A stretch of 64,000 nt of DNA, from positions 1-64,000 of the forward strand of contig NZ_LMPG01000011.1 of assembly GCF_001423765.1 (NCBI RefSeq), given 5' to 3'. Each line of letters opens with the position of its first letter. The first letter of the stretch is position 1. The notes beneath the pieces were generated by a model, which was given only the letters and a program-made list of their open reading frames with translations, did no database searches and was not told the DNA's origin. A program made the position numbers and the translations under genes. This DNA is from Sphingomonas sp. Leaf343. Its GTDB lineage: Bacteria > Pseudomonadota > Alphaproteobacteria > Sphingomonadales > Sphingomonadaceae. This document shows positions 19,064 to 26,908 of the stretch, in pieces.

Positions 19064-19957
19064 TTACTGGTAGAGCGATCCGGTATTGACGACCGGCTGC
19101 GTGTCGCGTTCGCCGCACAGCACGACCATCAGGTTTGACACCATCGCCGCACGGCGTTCGTCGTCCAGTTCGACGACGTTCTTCGCCGACAGCTGCGCCA
19201 GGGCCAGTTCGACCATGCCGACTGCGCCCTCGACCAGCGTCGTCCGCGCCGCGACCACCGCCTGCGCCTGTTGCCGGCGGAGCATCGCCCCCGCGATCTC
19301 CTGCGCATAGGCGAGGTGCGTGAAGCCGCATTCGTCGACGGAGATTCCCGCCACGACCAGCCGCGCGATCAGTTCGTGGCGCAGTTCAGCGCCGACCTGA
19401 TCGTGGTTGCCGCGCAGCGTCACCTCCTGATGCTCGTAATCGTCATAGGGGTAGCGCGATCCGATCGTCCGCACCGCCGCCTCAATCTGCACGTTCACGA
19501 ACGCCTTGTAATCGTCGACGTCGAACAGCGCCTGCGCCGTATCGACGACGCGCCACACCACCTGCGCGGCCATCTCGATCGGGTTGCCGCGCAGGTCGTT
19601 GACCTTGATCCGTTCGGAGATGACGTTGTTGGACCGTACGGAGATCTGCCGCCGGATCAGCCACGGCAACACCCAGCGCAGGCCAGCCTTGCGATCGGTA
19701 CCGCGATAGTCGCCGAACAGGGTGATCGCGGCCGCCTGATTGGGTTGCAGCATGTAGAAGCCGCAGGCGATGAAGACGGCGGCGATCATGCACAGGATCG
19801 GCAGCCATGACATCGTCGGGCCCCAGCGCTCCGTCGCCAGTTCCACGATCGACGCAATCCCGCCGATCAGCGCCAGCACCCCTGCGGCGAGCATCGCCAG
19901 CCCGTTCGTGCTGGCGGCCGGCCGCTCCGCAGACCGCGTGAGTATCCCCTGTTCCAT
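19064..19957 (-). CDS. SPFH/Band 7 domain membrane protein
   Basis: The 297-aa protein has two N-terminal membrane helices (about 20-65), then an SPFH domain: [66 protein letters not shown] helical, oligomerising C-terminus ([28 protein letters not shown]) follows. Such proteins form membrane scaffolds or microdomains with proteases. It heads the cluster with the ribbon-helix-helix gene. Confidence 0.9.
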   Translation of the reverse strand: MEQGILTRSAERPAASTNGLAMLAAGVLALIGGIASIVELATERWGPTMSWLPILCMIAAVFIACGFYMLQPNQAAAITLFGDYRGTDRKAGLRWVLPWLIRRQISVRSNNVISERIKVNDLRGNPIEMAAQVVWRVVDTAQALFDVDDYKAFVNVQIEAAVRTIGSRYPYDDYEHQEVTLRGNHDQVGAELRHELIARLVVAGISVDECGFTHLAYAQEIAGAMLRRQQAQAVVAARTTLVEGAVGMVELALAQLSAKNVVELDDERRAAMVSNLMVVLCGERDTQPVVNTGSLYQ

Positions 19958-20135
19958 CCGTCCCTCCTTTATTATGATATCACTTTAATATCGAATCAGG
20001 AGGTGATGCAAGGGGGCGTCGGCGAATTTCGATCAGCAAGAGGAGAAAGCCATGCGGCGACCCGGAGCCGCGCGCGCTGGACGGGATTGCTCCGCTGCGC
20101 CCGCAATGGCGGGCGGACGGAGGATAATCCGCGCG

Positions 20136-20143
20136 CAAAAAAA
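20136..20143. repeat. Left target-site duplication of the IS1595-type element
   Basis: CAAAAAAA here is identical to 22218-22225 beyond the other inverted repeat. An 8-base AT-rich duplication is what IS1595-family elements make. Confidence 0.92.
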
Positions 20144-20168
20144 GGCGCTGTTATATTTCGCGTACCCA
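20144..20168 (+). repeat. Left terminal inverted repeat (IS1595 type)
   Basis: GGCGCTGTTATATTTCGCG followed by TACCCA. It pairs with the reverse complement of 22193-22217 at 18 of 25 positions. Confidence 0.9.
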
Positions 20169-20181
20169 CGGAGAAGCCGCT

Positions 20182-21117
20182 ATGGCTGAGCCAGCGGGTG
20201 ATTCGGTTCGGGCGTTGGTGTCTGGCTTTCCCCGCAAGCGTAGGGAGCGCCAGCTCATTGCTATGTTACAGATGTTTGTTGATGACAGCGGCATAAATCA
20301 GCCACCGATCTACTGCTTAGCTGGTTGGATCGCTACCGCGAGTCAATGGGCCTTGTTTTCAGACGACTGGCAGGCAGTTTTAGACGAAGAACCTAAGCTT
20401 GATTACTTCCATGCGGTAGAATGGAAACGCTTAGGGGATGCTTTTCGCGGATGGCAACGCAGCGATGCGGACGCCAAACTAGAAAAGTTAATAGCTACTA
20501 TCTCAAAGCATAAGCTGATTATGTCGTCATCTATCATGCTTCATGAACACTATATTGAAGTATTCGGTGACACCAAAGATGTGCGGAGGAGATTCCCTCC
20601 GTACCAGATGCTTTTGAACCATCTTGTCATTCAGACCGCCGACTGGCTTAGATCGAAAGGTAGAACTGATAAGCTAGACATAATCTTTGACTCTCAAATG
20701 AGTCACGACAAGATCGTTTTAGGGTTTTGGGATGACCTAGTAGCAAACACCTTTGATGATATCGGTGCAACTTTATCAAACTCTCCTATATTCAGGAACG
20801 ACAAAGATGTGGTTGGCCTTCAAGCGGCTGACCTTTTGGCGTGGACCATTCGTCGCTCGAACGTGAATCATATGAAGGGATTACCGATTCCGCACGACTT
20901 ATGGAAACACAGAAAGAAAGACGCTGGAACCGCGGGCGTGGTACATATCATTAATAAGCTAGTGATGGTGAATATGCATCTGACCAGTTTTTACCAAGCT
21001 ATGGTTCAAGCTGGTATATATCCGCCACAAGTCATGAGGTATGATCGGAAGCTTTTGGCTCCTTCAAACTGGAGTCGACCAGAGCCTGGAAACGATCATC
21101 TGCCTCTGTGGCAATGA
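20182..21117 (+). CDS. DUF3800 protein, passenger gene of the IS element
   Basis: The DUF3800 core opens with MFVDDSG, a conserved acidic pair after strand 1, and ends with the typical VGLQAADLLAWTIRR. DUF3800 is predicted to have an RNase H-like fold, but its activity is not established. The ATG at 20182 has a good ribosome site (GGAGAAG, 5 bases away) and gives 311 aa; ATG 20263 (284 aa) starts right at the domain. Base composition is far more AT-rich than the transposase or the host genes, indicating separate capture. Its last 86 bases overlap the convergent small ORF. Confidence 0.85.
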   Translation: MAEPAGDSVRALVSGFPRKRRERQLIAMLQMFVDDSGINQPPIYCLAGWIATASQWALFSDDWQAVLDEEPKLDYFHAVEWKRLGDAFRGWQRSDADAKLEKLIATISKHKLIMSSSIMLHEHYIEVFGDTKDVRRRFPPYQMLLNHLVIQTADWLRSKGRTDKLDIIFDSQMSHDKIVLGFWDDLVANTFDDIGATLSNSPIFRNDKDVVGLQAADLLAWTIRRSNVNHMKGLPIPHDLWKHRKKDAGTAGVVHIINKLVMVNMHLTSFYQAMVQAGIYPPQVMRYDRKLLAPSNWSRPEPGNDHLPLWQ

Positions 21118-21205
21118 GTTCTCCAGCGTCGATTAGTCTTTGCACCTCGCGCCTGAACTTCTCGCTCTGCTCCTCGGGCGTCATCCCGGCTTTCTTCTTC
21201 GGCAT
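21032..21205 (-). CDS. 57-aa helical ORF coupled to the IS1595 transposase
   Basis: [17 protein letters not shown]... is Lys/Glu-rich and mostly helical, with a conserved-looking core FRREVQRLIDAGELIATEAD. The ATG at 21205 has a GGAGG ribosome site nine bases upstream, inside the end of the transposase gene; an in-frame GTG at 21214 overlaps the transposase stop as GTGA. It lies within the IS ends and may be an accessory factor or regulator of transposition. It resembles other short ORFs I associate with IS1595 transposases, but has no known function. Confidence 0.65.
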   Translation of the reverse strand: MPKKKAGMTPEEQSEKFRREVQRLIDAGELIATEADDRFQALVDSSLKEPKASDHTS

Positions 21206-21210
21206 GGCTA

Positions 21211-22155
21211 TCACCCTCCGATACGAGTCGTTTCATAGGTGAGCCGCTTGCCAACGACACCGCGCAGCATTTCGTCGGTGCGGTCGGCGTCGTTGAAGCC
21301 GGTCGCGATGCGGTTGGTGTAGCGGAACTCGAACTCCGCAACGTAGCGGTGAAGGTGCTTCTTGGCGCAATGCTGATACGTGCCCTTCATGCCGCGCTTG
21401 AAGATCGAAAACGCGCCTTCGATGGTGTTGGTATGGATCAACGGGTTCGCATAATCGACATACTGTCCCGCGCTATGGCGGGTGAAGCTGTGCGAGGCGA
21501 AATGCTTGTCCAGATGGCGATAATAACCCGCTTCATCGGTCATCACGTGCGCTTCCTGCGCGATGTTGTCGGTCAGGATCGGGGTGAGGTCCGCAGCCTT
21601 GAGGCTGTCCACCACCATCGAACGCTGGCGACCAGTGGAGCGGTCAATGAGCGACAACACCTTGTGCTTGTGCGCGAAGCCCCGGCCCTTCTTCTCGCCT
21701 TCCGGCTTGATGCTGCGATCATGGCCGATGAAGGTTTCGTCCACCTCGACAATGCCGCCGTCCGAACCGAACGGGGTGAGGTCGCCAGAGCGCATAGCTT
21801 CGCGGATGCGATGCGACATGAACCAAGCAGTCTTGAGGGTAACGCCGAGGATGCGGTGAAGCTGGTTGCTCGACATGCCCTTCTTGCTGCCGGCGATCAG
21901 ATACATCGCCTGAAGCCAGATATGCATGGCAACGTGGGAAGCCTCGAAGATGGTCCCGATCTTCACGGTGAAGGGCTTACGGCACTGGTAGCACTTGTAG
22001 GCGCCTATGCGGGTGCTCTTGCCCTGCATCTTGCTGATGCGCTCGACGCCGCCGCAATGCGGACAAGTCGGACCCTGCGGCCAAATTCGCTTCTCGACGA
22101 AGGCGTAAGCGGCTTCCTCGTTGTGGAAGTGCGGGGCGGAAAGGGCGGACGACAT
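21211..22155 (-). CDS. IS1595-family transposase (ISXO2-like DDE)
   Basis: The 314-aa protein has an N-terminal zinc ribbon (CPHCGG...YKCYQCRKPF) and then the DDE domain: IVEVDETFIG with the first Asp, VMTDEAGYYRHLDKHF with the second, and NTIEGAFSIFKRGMKGTYQH with the last acidic residue and the family's N-x-I-E-x-x-F-S/W-x-x-x-K motif. The start at 22155 is supported by AAGGAG eight bases upstream; an in-frame start at 22176 is less likely. No frameshift or missing catalytic residue is visible. Confidence 0.95.
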   Translation of the reverse strand: MSSALSAPHFHNEEAAYAFVEKRIWPQGPTCPHCGGVERISKMQGKSTRIGAYKCYQCRKPFTVKIGTIFEASHVAMHIWLQAMYLIAGSKKGMSSNQLHRILGVTLKTAWFMSHRIREAMRSGDLTPFGSDGGIVEVDETFIGHDRSIKPEGEKKGRGFAHKHKVLSLIDRSTGRQRSMVVDSLKAADLTPILTDNIAQEAHVMTDEAGYYRHLDKHFASHSFTRHSAGQYVDYANPLIHTNTIEGAFSIFKRGMKGTYQHCAKKHLHRYVAEFEFRYTNRIATGFNDADRTDEMLRGVVGKRLTYETTRIGG

Positions 22156-22192
22156 GGGCTTAACTCCTTGCCTCATTCCTGCGCTCGCCCAT

Positions 22193-22217
22193 TGGGTACG
22201 TCAAGTATGATATCGCC
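22193..22217 (-). repeat. Right terminal inverted repeat (IS1595 type)
   Basis: On the minus strand it reads GGCGATATCATACTTGACG then TACCCA, matching the left repeat at 18 of 25 positions. It is followed outward by the duplicate CAAAAAAA at 22218-22225. Confidence 0.9.
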
Positions 22218-22254
22218 CAAAAAAAGCCCTCCCCCGCCGCCGGCGAAGGAGGGT
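22218..22254 (-). terminator. Terminator of pal, with IS inserted at its T-tract
   Basis: On the minus strand the stem GGAGGG-...-CCCTCC (positions 22253-22248 with 22232-22227, GC-rich interior) runs into seven T (22225-22219). The 8-base block 22218-22225 is the right target-site duplication of the IS, so the T-tract was duplicated and this copy of the terminator remains intact. Confidence 0.85.
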
Positions 22255-22282
22255 CCTTCAACTTGGCAAGCTCGTCCTAAAA

Positions 22283-22807
22283 TCAGCTCAGAACGATCGT
22301 CACCGCGCGGCGATTGGCGGCGTAGGCGGCCTCGTCGGACCCGGTTTCGGCGGGGCGTTCGCTGCCATAGCTGATGACGCTCATCCGCGACGGCGACACG
22401 CCCTTGGCGGCCAGATAGTTCTTCGCCGAGTTCGCGCGGCGGTCGCCGAGCGCGAGGTTGTACTCGCGCGTGCCGCGCTCGTCGCAATGTCCTTCGATCG
22501 TGATGCGGACGTTGGGATAGCGGTTCAGCCATTCCGCCTGGCTGTCGAGGATCGCGCGCGCCTGCGGGTCGATGTCATACTGGTCGAGGCCGAAATTGAC
22601 CGTGTTCGACGTGACGGAGCGGGTGAAGTCGGCGTTCGAACCCGGCACCACCTCGTTGCCGGTCTGGCCGGTCTGGCCGGTCGGCGCGGTGTCGACAGGA
22701 CCGGTAACAGGCGCGGGTGGCAGCACTTCCGGCCGCTTCTTGGAACAGGCGGCCAGCGCCAGCGTGGCGGTGGCGAGAATCAGCGTGGTCTTCAGCTTCA
22801 TGGTCAT
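22283..22807 (-). CDS. pal: Peptidoglycan-associated lipoprotein
   Basis: This outer-membrane lipoprotein anchors the Tol system to peptidoglycan. The lipobox LALAAC puts the lipidated Cys at residue 21. A Pro/Thr/Gly-rich linker leads to the OmpA-like domain with NVRITIEGHCDERGTREYNLALGDRRA, the peptidoglycan-binding motif. Length 174 aa is normal. It is the last gene of ybgC-tolQRAB-pal, 28 bases after tolB, and ends in a strong terminator. ATG 22801 is an alternative start. Confidence 0.97.
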   Translation of the reverse strand: MTMKLKTTLILATATLALAACSKKRPEVLPPAPVTGPVDTAPTGQTGQTGNEVVPGSNADFTRSVTSNTVNFGLDQYDIDPQARAILDSQAEWLNRYPNVRITIEGHCDERGTREYNLALGDRRANSAKNYLAAKGVSPSRMSVISYGSERPAETGSDEAAYAANRRAVTIVLS

Positions 22808-22835
22808 ACTCCCGGTATGTCAGAACCAAATGTCG

Positions 22836-24218
22836 TCAGGGGCGCAAGGGCCCCCAGGCGGGGTCGGAGCCGCCGAGCGGCGTCGGAATGCGGCGTTCGT
22901 TGACGCCGGTCAGGTCGACCGACCACAATTGCCCCGATCCGCCCGAGCCGCGGCCCGAGCGATAGAAATTGATGACGCGGCCGTTCGGCGACCAGCTCGG
23001 CCCCTCGTCCGACCAGCTGTCGGTCAGCAGCTTCTCGCCGCCACCCGACGGCGACATGATGCCGATGCGGAAATTGCCCGCCAGCTTGGTGAAGGCGATC
23101 AGGTCGCCGCGCGGGCTCCAGACCGGCGTCGCATAGCGCCCACCGCCGAAGCTGATCCGCTGCTGGTTCGAACCGTCCGCGTTCATGACGTAGATCTGCT
23201 GCCCGCCCGAACGATCGCTCTCGAACACGATCCTCGACCCATCGGGCGAATAGCTGCCGCCGGTGTCGATCCCAGGCGACGTCGTCAACCGCTGCGGCGT
23301 GCCCCCTTGCGACGACACGCGGTAGATGTCGGTGTTGCCGCCCTGCGCCATCGAGAACAGGATGTAGCGGCCATCGGGCGAGAAGCGCGGCGCGAAGGTG
23401 GTCGCCACGTTCTGCACCACCAGCCGCTGCTTGCCCGACCCGATATCGTAGACATAGATCGCCGGGATCTTGCCGACATAGCTCATATACACGATCGACT
23501 GCTGGTTCGGTGCGAAGCGCGGGGTCAGCACGATCGACTGGCCGTTGGTCAGGAAGCGGTGGTTGGCCCCGTCCTGATCCATGATCGCCAGCCGCTTCAC
23601 GCGCTTGTCCTTAGGCCCCGTCTCCGAGACATAGACGACGCGGCTGTCGAAATACGGCCCCTCGCCGGTCAGCCGCGCATAGATCGTGTCCGCGCATTTG
23701 TGCGCCGCGCGCCGCCAGTCGGCCGGCGGCACGACGAAGCCCTGCCGCGTCAGCTCCGTCTTCGCGGCGACGTCGTACAGGTAACAGCCGACCGTCAGAT
23801 TGCCGTCGCCGTTGGCGCGGACGAAGCCCTGCACCAGCGACTGCGCGCCCGTCCCGCTCCAGTAATCGAACACCGGTGCGGTCACTTCCGGAAACGCCAC
23901 CGCACGCAGGCGATTGGCGGGCAAGGGCGTGAACAGCCCGGAATTGCGCAGGTCGGTGGCGATGATGTCCGCCAGCTGCCGGCCCAGCACGTCGGTCGAT
24001 CCGGCGGGCGTCGCGACGACCGACTGGGTCGGCATCACCGGGATCGCGATCGGCATCGGCGCGGAGATGCCGCCTTCGACATCCACGACCAGTCCGCCGC
24101 CGTCCTGCTGCTGCGCGGCCGGGGCAGCGGAGGGAGCCGGCGGAGCCTCCTGCGCCACGACGGGCGCAGCGGTGGAGAGGGCGAGCAGGGTCAGAAAACG
24201 GCGCATCATCATCCTCAT
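22836..24218 (-). CDS. tolB: Tol-Pal system periplasmic protein TolB
   Basis: A signal peptide (MMRRFLTLLALSTAAPVVAQ) is followed by an acidic/Gly linker and the TolB N-terminal domain. The C-terminal beta-propeller has repeated units such as SPDGRYILFSMAQGGNTDIY, SPDGSRIVFESDRSGGQQIYVM and SPRGDLIAFTK. TolB shuttles between Pal and the TolQRA motor. The 460 aa are slightly longer than the E. coli protein. Its start overlaps the tolA stop as ATGA. Confidence 0.97.
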   Translation of the reverse strand: MRMMMRRFLTLLALSTAAPVVAQEAPPAPSAAPAAQQQDGGGLVVDVEGGISAPMPIAIPVMPTQSVVATPAGSTDVLGRQLADIIATDLRNSGLFTPLPANRLRAVAFPEVTAPVFDYWSGTGAQSLVQGFVRANGDGNLTVGCYLYDVAAKTELTRQGFVVPPADWRRAAHKCADTIYARLTGEGPYFDSRVVYVSETGPKDKRVKRLAIMDQDGANHRFLTNGQSIVLTPRFAPNQQSIVYMSYVGKIPAIYVYDIGSGKQRLVVQNVATTFAPRFSPDGRYILFSMAQGGNTDIYRVSSQGGTPQRLTTSPGIDTGGSYSPDGSRIVFESDRSGGQQIYVMNADGSNQQRISFGGGRYATPVWSPRGDLIAFTKLAGNFRIGIMSPSGGGEKLLTDSWSDEGPSWSPNGRVINFYRSGRGSGGSGQLWSVDLTGVNERRIPTPLGGSDPAWGPLRP

Positions 24219-25207
24219 CCGGGCAATTTGTAGCGGAGCGTGAAATTGCTCCAGCCATTCTGGACGTCATACAGGTCCGCAGGCAACCCGCGCAAAGGCG
24301 CGCAGCCGACGAAGCTGGCGATGGCGAGATCGTCGACGCGGTCGACATAGCGGCTGTTCTCGTCGTCGACGCCGCTATGGCCGACCACGCGGGGCCGCGC
24401 CGCAAGGCTGCCGTCGCGGTTCAGCTTCAGGTTGATCGTCACGCGGATGCGCGACGCGCCGGGACCGGGGTTGACCTGACGATTGGCGCAGGGCTGCACC
24501 TGCCGCTGGATCGCGGAGCCGATATCCGCCGCCGCCTGCGCGCCCATCTTGGCGGCCGGCGCCGCCTCGGCCTTGCTGGTGGAGGGACGGTCGGACAGCC
24601 CCTTCAGGAAATCGTCGCCCAGCCGGGACCCGCGCGGCTTCGATGCGGTCGCGGTCGGTGAATTGCCGCTCCCGCGCGCCACGGTCGTCGGCTTCGCCGC
24701 ACTCGCCGCCGCCTTTGTCGCGGTCTTCGCGGGCGCAGGCTTGGCGGCTGGCGCGGACGGCTTCGCCGGCGTCGTCTTCGCTAGCGCAGCCTTTTCCGGC
24801 GCGGGCGTCGGCTTCTTCGGCTGCGGCCTGGGGGCGGGTGCCGGCTTCGGAGCGGGCGCGGGTTTCGGCTTCGCGACCGGCTCCGGCGCGGGCCTGGGCG
24901 GAGCCGGCTTCGGCGCAGGCGCGGGTGGCGCGGGATCGGGCTTCGGCGCGGGCGGAGCCTCCAACGGTTCCGGCGGCGCGGCGTCTTCCGGTGGACCTTC
25001 CTCGGGCGCGACCGACTGCGCCGGCTCGACGTTCGGGGTCGGCGACAGCGCCTCCTTGCCGACCTCCTCGACCAGCGACACGGTGATCGGCTGCTGCTTC
25101 AGCGTCTCGGGATTGGGGGTCGCGAGGAACCCGACCGAGAGCAGCCCGAAGAGCACGGCATGCCCCCCGAGCGCGACGCCCAGCCCGATCTTCTCGCTCC
25201 GCTCCAT
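24215..25207 (-). CDS. tolA: TolA-like cell-envelope protein
   Basis: A cytoplasmic N-terminus and one membrane helix (GLGVALGGHAVLFGLLSVGFLA) precede a roughly 150-residue Pro/Ala/Lys-rich periplasmic stalk with PAPKPAPAPRPQPKKP-type repeats. A compact C-terminal domain follows (VQPCANRQVNPGPGASRIRVTI... CAPLRGLPADLYDVQNGWSNF) with a pair of Cys. This is the alphaproteobacterial TolA layout. Its start overlaps the tolR stop by one base. It links the TolQR motor to TolB and Pal. Confidence 0.93.
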   Translation of the reverse strand: MERSEKIGLGVALGGHAVLFGLLSVGFLATPNPETLKQQPITVSLVEEVGKEALSPTPNVEPAQSVAPEEGPPEDAAPPEPLEAPPAPKPDPAPPAPAPKPAPPRPAPEPVAKPKPAPAPKPAPAPRPQPKKPTPAPEKAALAKTTPAKPSAPAAKPAPAKTATKAAASAAKPTTVARGSGNSPTATASKPRGSRLGDDFLKGLSDRPSTSKAEAAPAAKMGAQAAADIGSAIQRQVQPCANRQVNPGPGASRIRVTINLKLNRDGSLAARPRVVGHSGVDDENSRYVDRVDDLAIASFVGCAPLRGLPADLYDVQNGWSNFTLRYKLPG

Positions 25208-25656
25208 CAGCGCGCGCCACCCTCGACGGTAACAAGCGACACGCGGTTCAGCCCCGCGCGGTTCAATTCGCCCATCACCCGCATCACACGCCCGTAATCC
25301 AGCCCCTTGTCGGCGCGCAGATACACTTGCGGCGGCTCCTTGCCCCCGCCCGGACCCATCGGCGACGATGCGGCGATCGCCTCCAGCCGCGCGGGCAAGG
25401 CTGCCTCGATCAGTTCGGTCTCGCCGACATACAGCTTGCCCGCCTCGTCGAGCGAGATCTGCACCGGCTCCTGATCCTGATCGAGCGCCTTGGCGCGCGC
25501 ATCGGGCAGGTTCACCGGCACGCCCGCCGTCAGCAGCGGCGCGGTGACCATGAAGATGATGAGCAGCACCAGCATCACGTCGACCAGCGGCGTGACGTTG
25601 ATCTCCGCCATCGGCGCGCGCCGGCCCTTGCGACCGGACGGCAGGTTCATCGCCAT
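25207..25656 (-). CDS. tolR: Tol-Pal system inner-membrane protein TolR
   Basis: This ExbD/TolR-family stator partner has one N-terminal helix (PLVDVMLVLLIIFMVTAPLL) containing the proton-carrying Asp in the conserved INVTPLVDVMLVLL. A periplasmic dimerisation domain follows. It has 149 aa. A Gly/Pro loop (SSPMGPGGGKEPPQ) is longer than in E. coli. It starts 15 bases after tolQ. Confidence 0.97.
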   Translation of the reverse strand: MAMNLPSGRKGRRAPMAEINVTPLVDVMLVLLIIFMVTAPLLTAGVPVNLPDARAKALDQDQEPVQISLDEAGKLYVGETELIEAALPARLEAIAASSPMGPGGGKEPPQVYLRADKGLDYGRVMRVMGELNRAGLNRVSLVTVEGGAR

Positions 25657-25671
25657 CTCAGCGCCCCCCGC

Positions 25672-26364
25672 TCAACGGCTGGTATCGAGCTGCCGCGACA
25701 GCGTCGTGTGGAACCCGTCGGCGAAGCGGTTCAGCGCCGCCTCGATCCGGTTCACGCCGTGGCTGAAGCGATTGTACGCGATCACCGCCGGGATCGCCGC
25801 GAACAGGCCGATCGCGGTCGCGAACAGCGCCTCCGCGATCCCCGGCGCCACGACGGCGAGCGACGAATTCTGCGCCGACGCGATGCCGGTAAACGACCGC
25901 ATGATGCCCCAGACGGTGCCGAACAGCCCGACGAACGGCGCGACCGAGCCGACCGTGGCGAGGATGTTCAGCCGGTCCGACAGCCGGTCGATCTCCGACG
26001 CCGCCGCCGCGCCCATCGCCGTCGCCAGCCGCTCGCGCGTGCCGCCCTTGTCGATCTGGCCGCCCGCGGTCGAATGCCGCCACTCGCGCACGCCCGCCGC
26101 GAACACGCGCGCGGACGGCAGGTCGCGCTCCGCCTCCGCCTTGTGGAACGCGTCGATGTCGTCCGCCTTCCAGAAATCGCGCTCGAACTTCGTCATCTCC
26201 TTGCGCGTCCGCTTCAGCCGCACCGAAAAGCCGATGATGATCGCCCAGGTCCAGACGCTGGCGGCGAGCAGGCCGCCCATCACGAACTTCACCACCCAGT
26301 CCGCCTGGAGGAACAGCGCGACGGGCGACATCGTCGCGGCGTCCATGTTGAAGACGGGATTCAT
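25672..26364 (-). CDS. tolQ: Tol-Pal system inner-membrane protein TolQ
   Basis: This MotA/TolQ/ExbB family protein has three membrane segments. The conserved channel region is LNILATVGSVAPFVGLFGTVWGIMRSF and ALFATAIGLFAAIPAVIAYNRF. The ATG at 26364 overlaps the ybgC stop as ATGA, giving 230 aa, the usual size; an in-frame start at 26403 is not needed. It forms the proton-driven motor with TolR for outer-membrane constriction at division. Confidence 0.96.
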   Translation of the reverse strand: MNPVFNMDAATMSPVALFLQADWVVKFVMGGLLAASVWTWAIIIGFSVRLKRTRKEMTKFERDFWKADDIDAFHKAEAERDLPSARVFAAGVREWRHSTAGGQIDKGGTRERLATAMGAAAASEIDRLSDRLNILATVGSVAPFVGLFGTVWGIMRSFTGIASAQNSSLAVVAPGIAEALFATAIGLFAAIPAVIAYNRFSHGVNRIEAALNRFADGFHTTLSRQLDTSR

Positions 26365-26813
26365 TCTTGCCCCTCGATCAGTCGGCGAAATATATTGGTC
26401 CACGCGGCCGGCTGGCGTAGCGGGCGGCCGTTGCCGGCGACCAATGCCGCCGTCACCACCGCGTCCGCCAGCACTTCCTGCTCGCGCCTGACCGTTTGAT
26501 GAATGACGACGCGCGCGGTGGTCGTCGCGGTCACCCGGCTGGCGACGATCAGCGCATCGTCCAGCCGTGCGGGCGCGCGGTAGCGGATGTGCAGGTCGGC
26601 GATCGCATAGGCCCCGCCGCCGCCCTCGAACGTCGCGCGCTGATCGATCCCGGCCAGCCGCAGCATGTCCGACCGCGCACGCTCCATATAGCGCAGATAA
26701 TTGGCGTGGTAGACGACGCCCGACAGGTCGGTATCCTCGAAATACACGCGCAGGGGCAGGCGATGCTCCACGCCCGCGAAACGCCCCTCCGTCGGCTGGT
26801 CCACGCCGGTCAT
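26361..26813 (-). CDS. ybgC: Acyl-CoA thioesterase of the Tol-Pal operon (YbgC)
   Basis: This hot-dog-fold thioesterase has the 4-hydroxybenzoyl-CoA-thioesterase motif FEDTDLSGVVYHANYLRYMERAR, with the catalytic Asp in D-L-S-G-V-V-Y-H. The ATG at 26813 (150 aa) is preferred; an in-frame extension to 26894 has no domain content. It is first in the tol-pal operon and diverges from the VOC gene across 95 bases, which must contain the operon promoter. Confidence 0.94.
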   Translation of the reverse strand: MTGVDQPTEGRFAGVEHRLPLRVYFEDTDLSGVVYHANYLRYMERARSDMLRLAGIDQRATFEGGGGAYAIADLHIRYRAPARLDDALIVASRVTATTTARVVIHQTVRREQEVLADAVVTAALVAGNGRPLRQPAAWTNIFRRLIEGQE

Positions 26814-26908
26814 GCGCGACCCGTTAACCCAACGGTTCGTCGGACGGAACCCTGTTCGCCTTCGACAAGCGACGGTAGAACCGGCGGAAAGCACAGGAGA
26901 GCGATCAT

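Larger units (their letters stand above)
20144..22217. mobile_element. IS1595-family insertion sequence with DUF3800 passenger
   Basis: The 2074-base element is bounded by 25-base imperfect inverted repeats (20144-20168 and 22193-22217; 18 of 25 positions match, both starting GGCG and ending GTACCCA on their own strand). It is flanked by the perfect 8-base duplication CAAAAAAA. It contains an ISXO2-like transposase (minus strand), a coupled 57-aa ORF, and an AT-rich DUF3800 gene (plus strand) starting 14 bases inside the left repeat. It lies in the T-tract of the pal terminator. Intact ends and an unmutated duplication suggest recent insertion. Confidence 0.93.

Noticed and set aside
20003..20296. 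97-aa plus-strand ORF across the left IS end
   Set aside because: It spans the target duplication and inverted repeat and is out of frame with the DUF3800 gene.
22572..24233. 553-aa plus-strand ORF
   Set aside because: Antisense of tolB and pal, with no recognisable domain.
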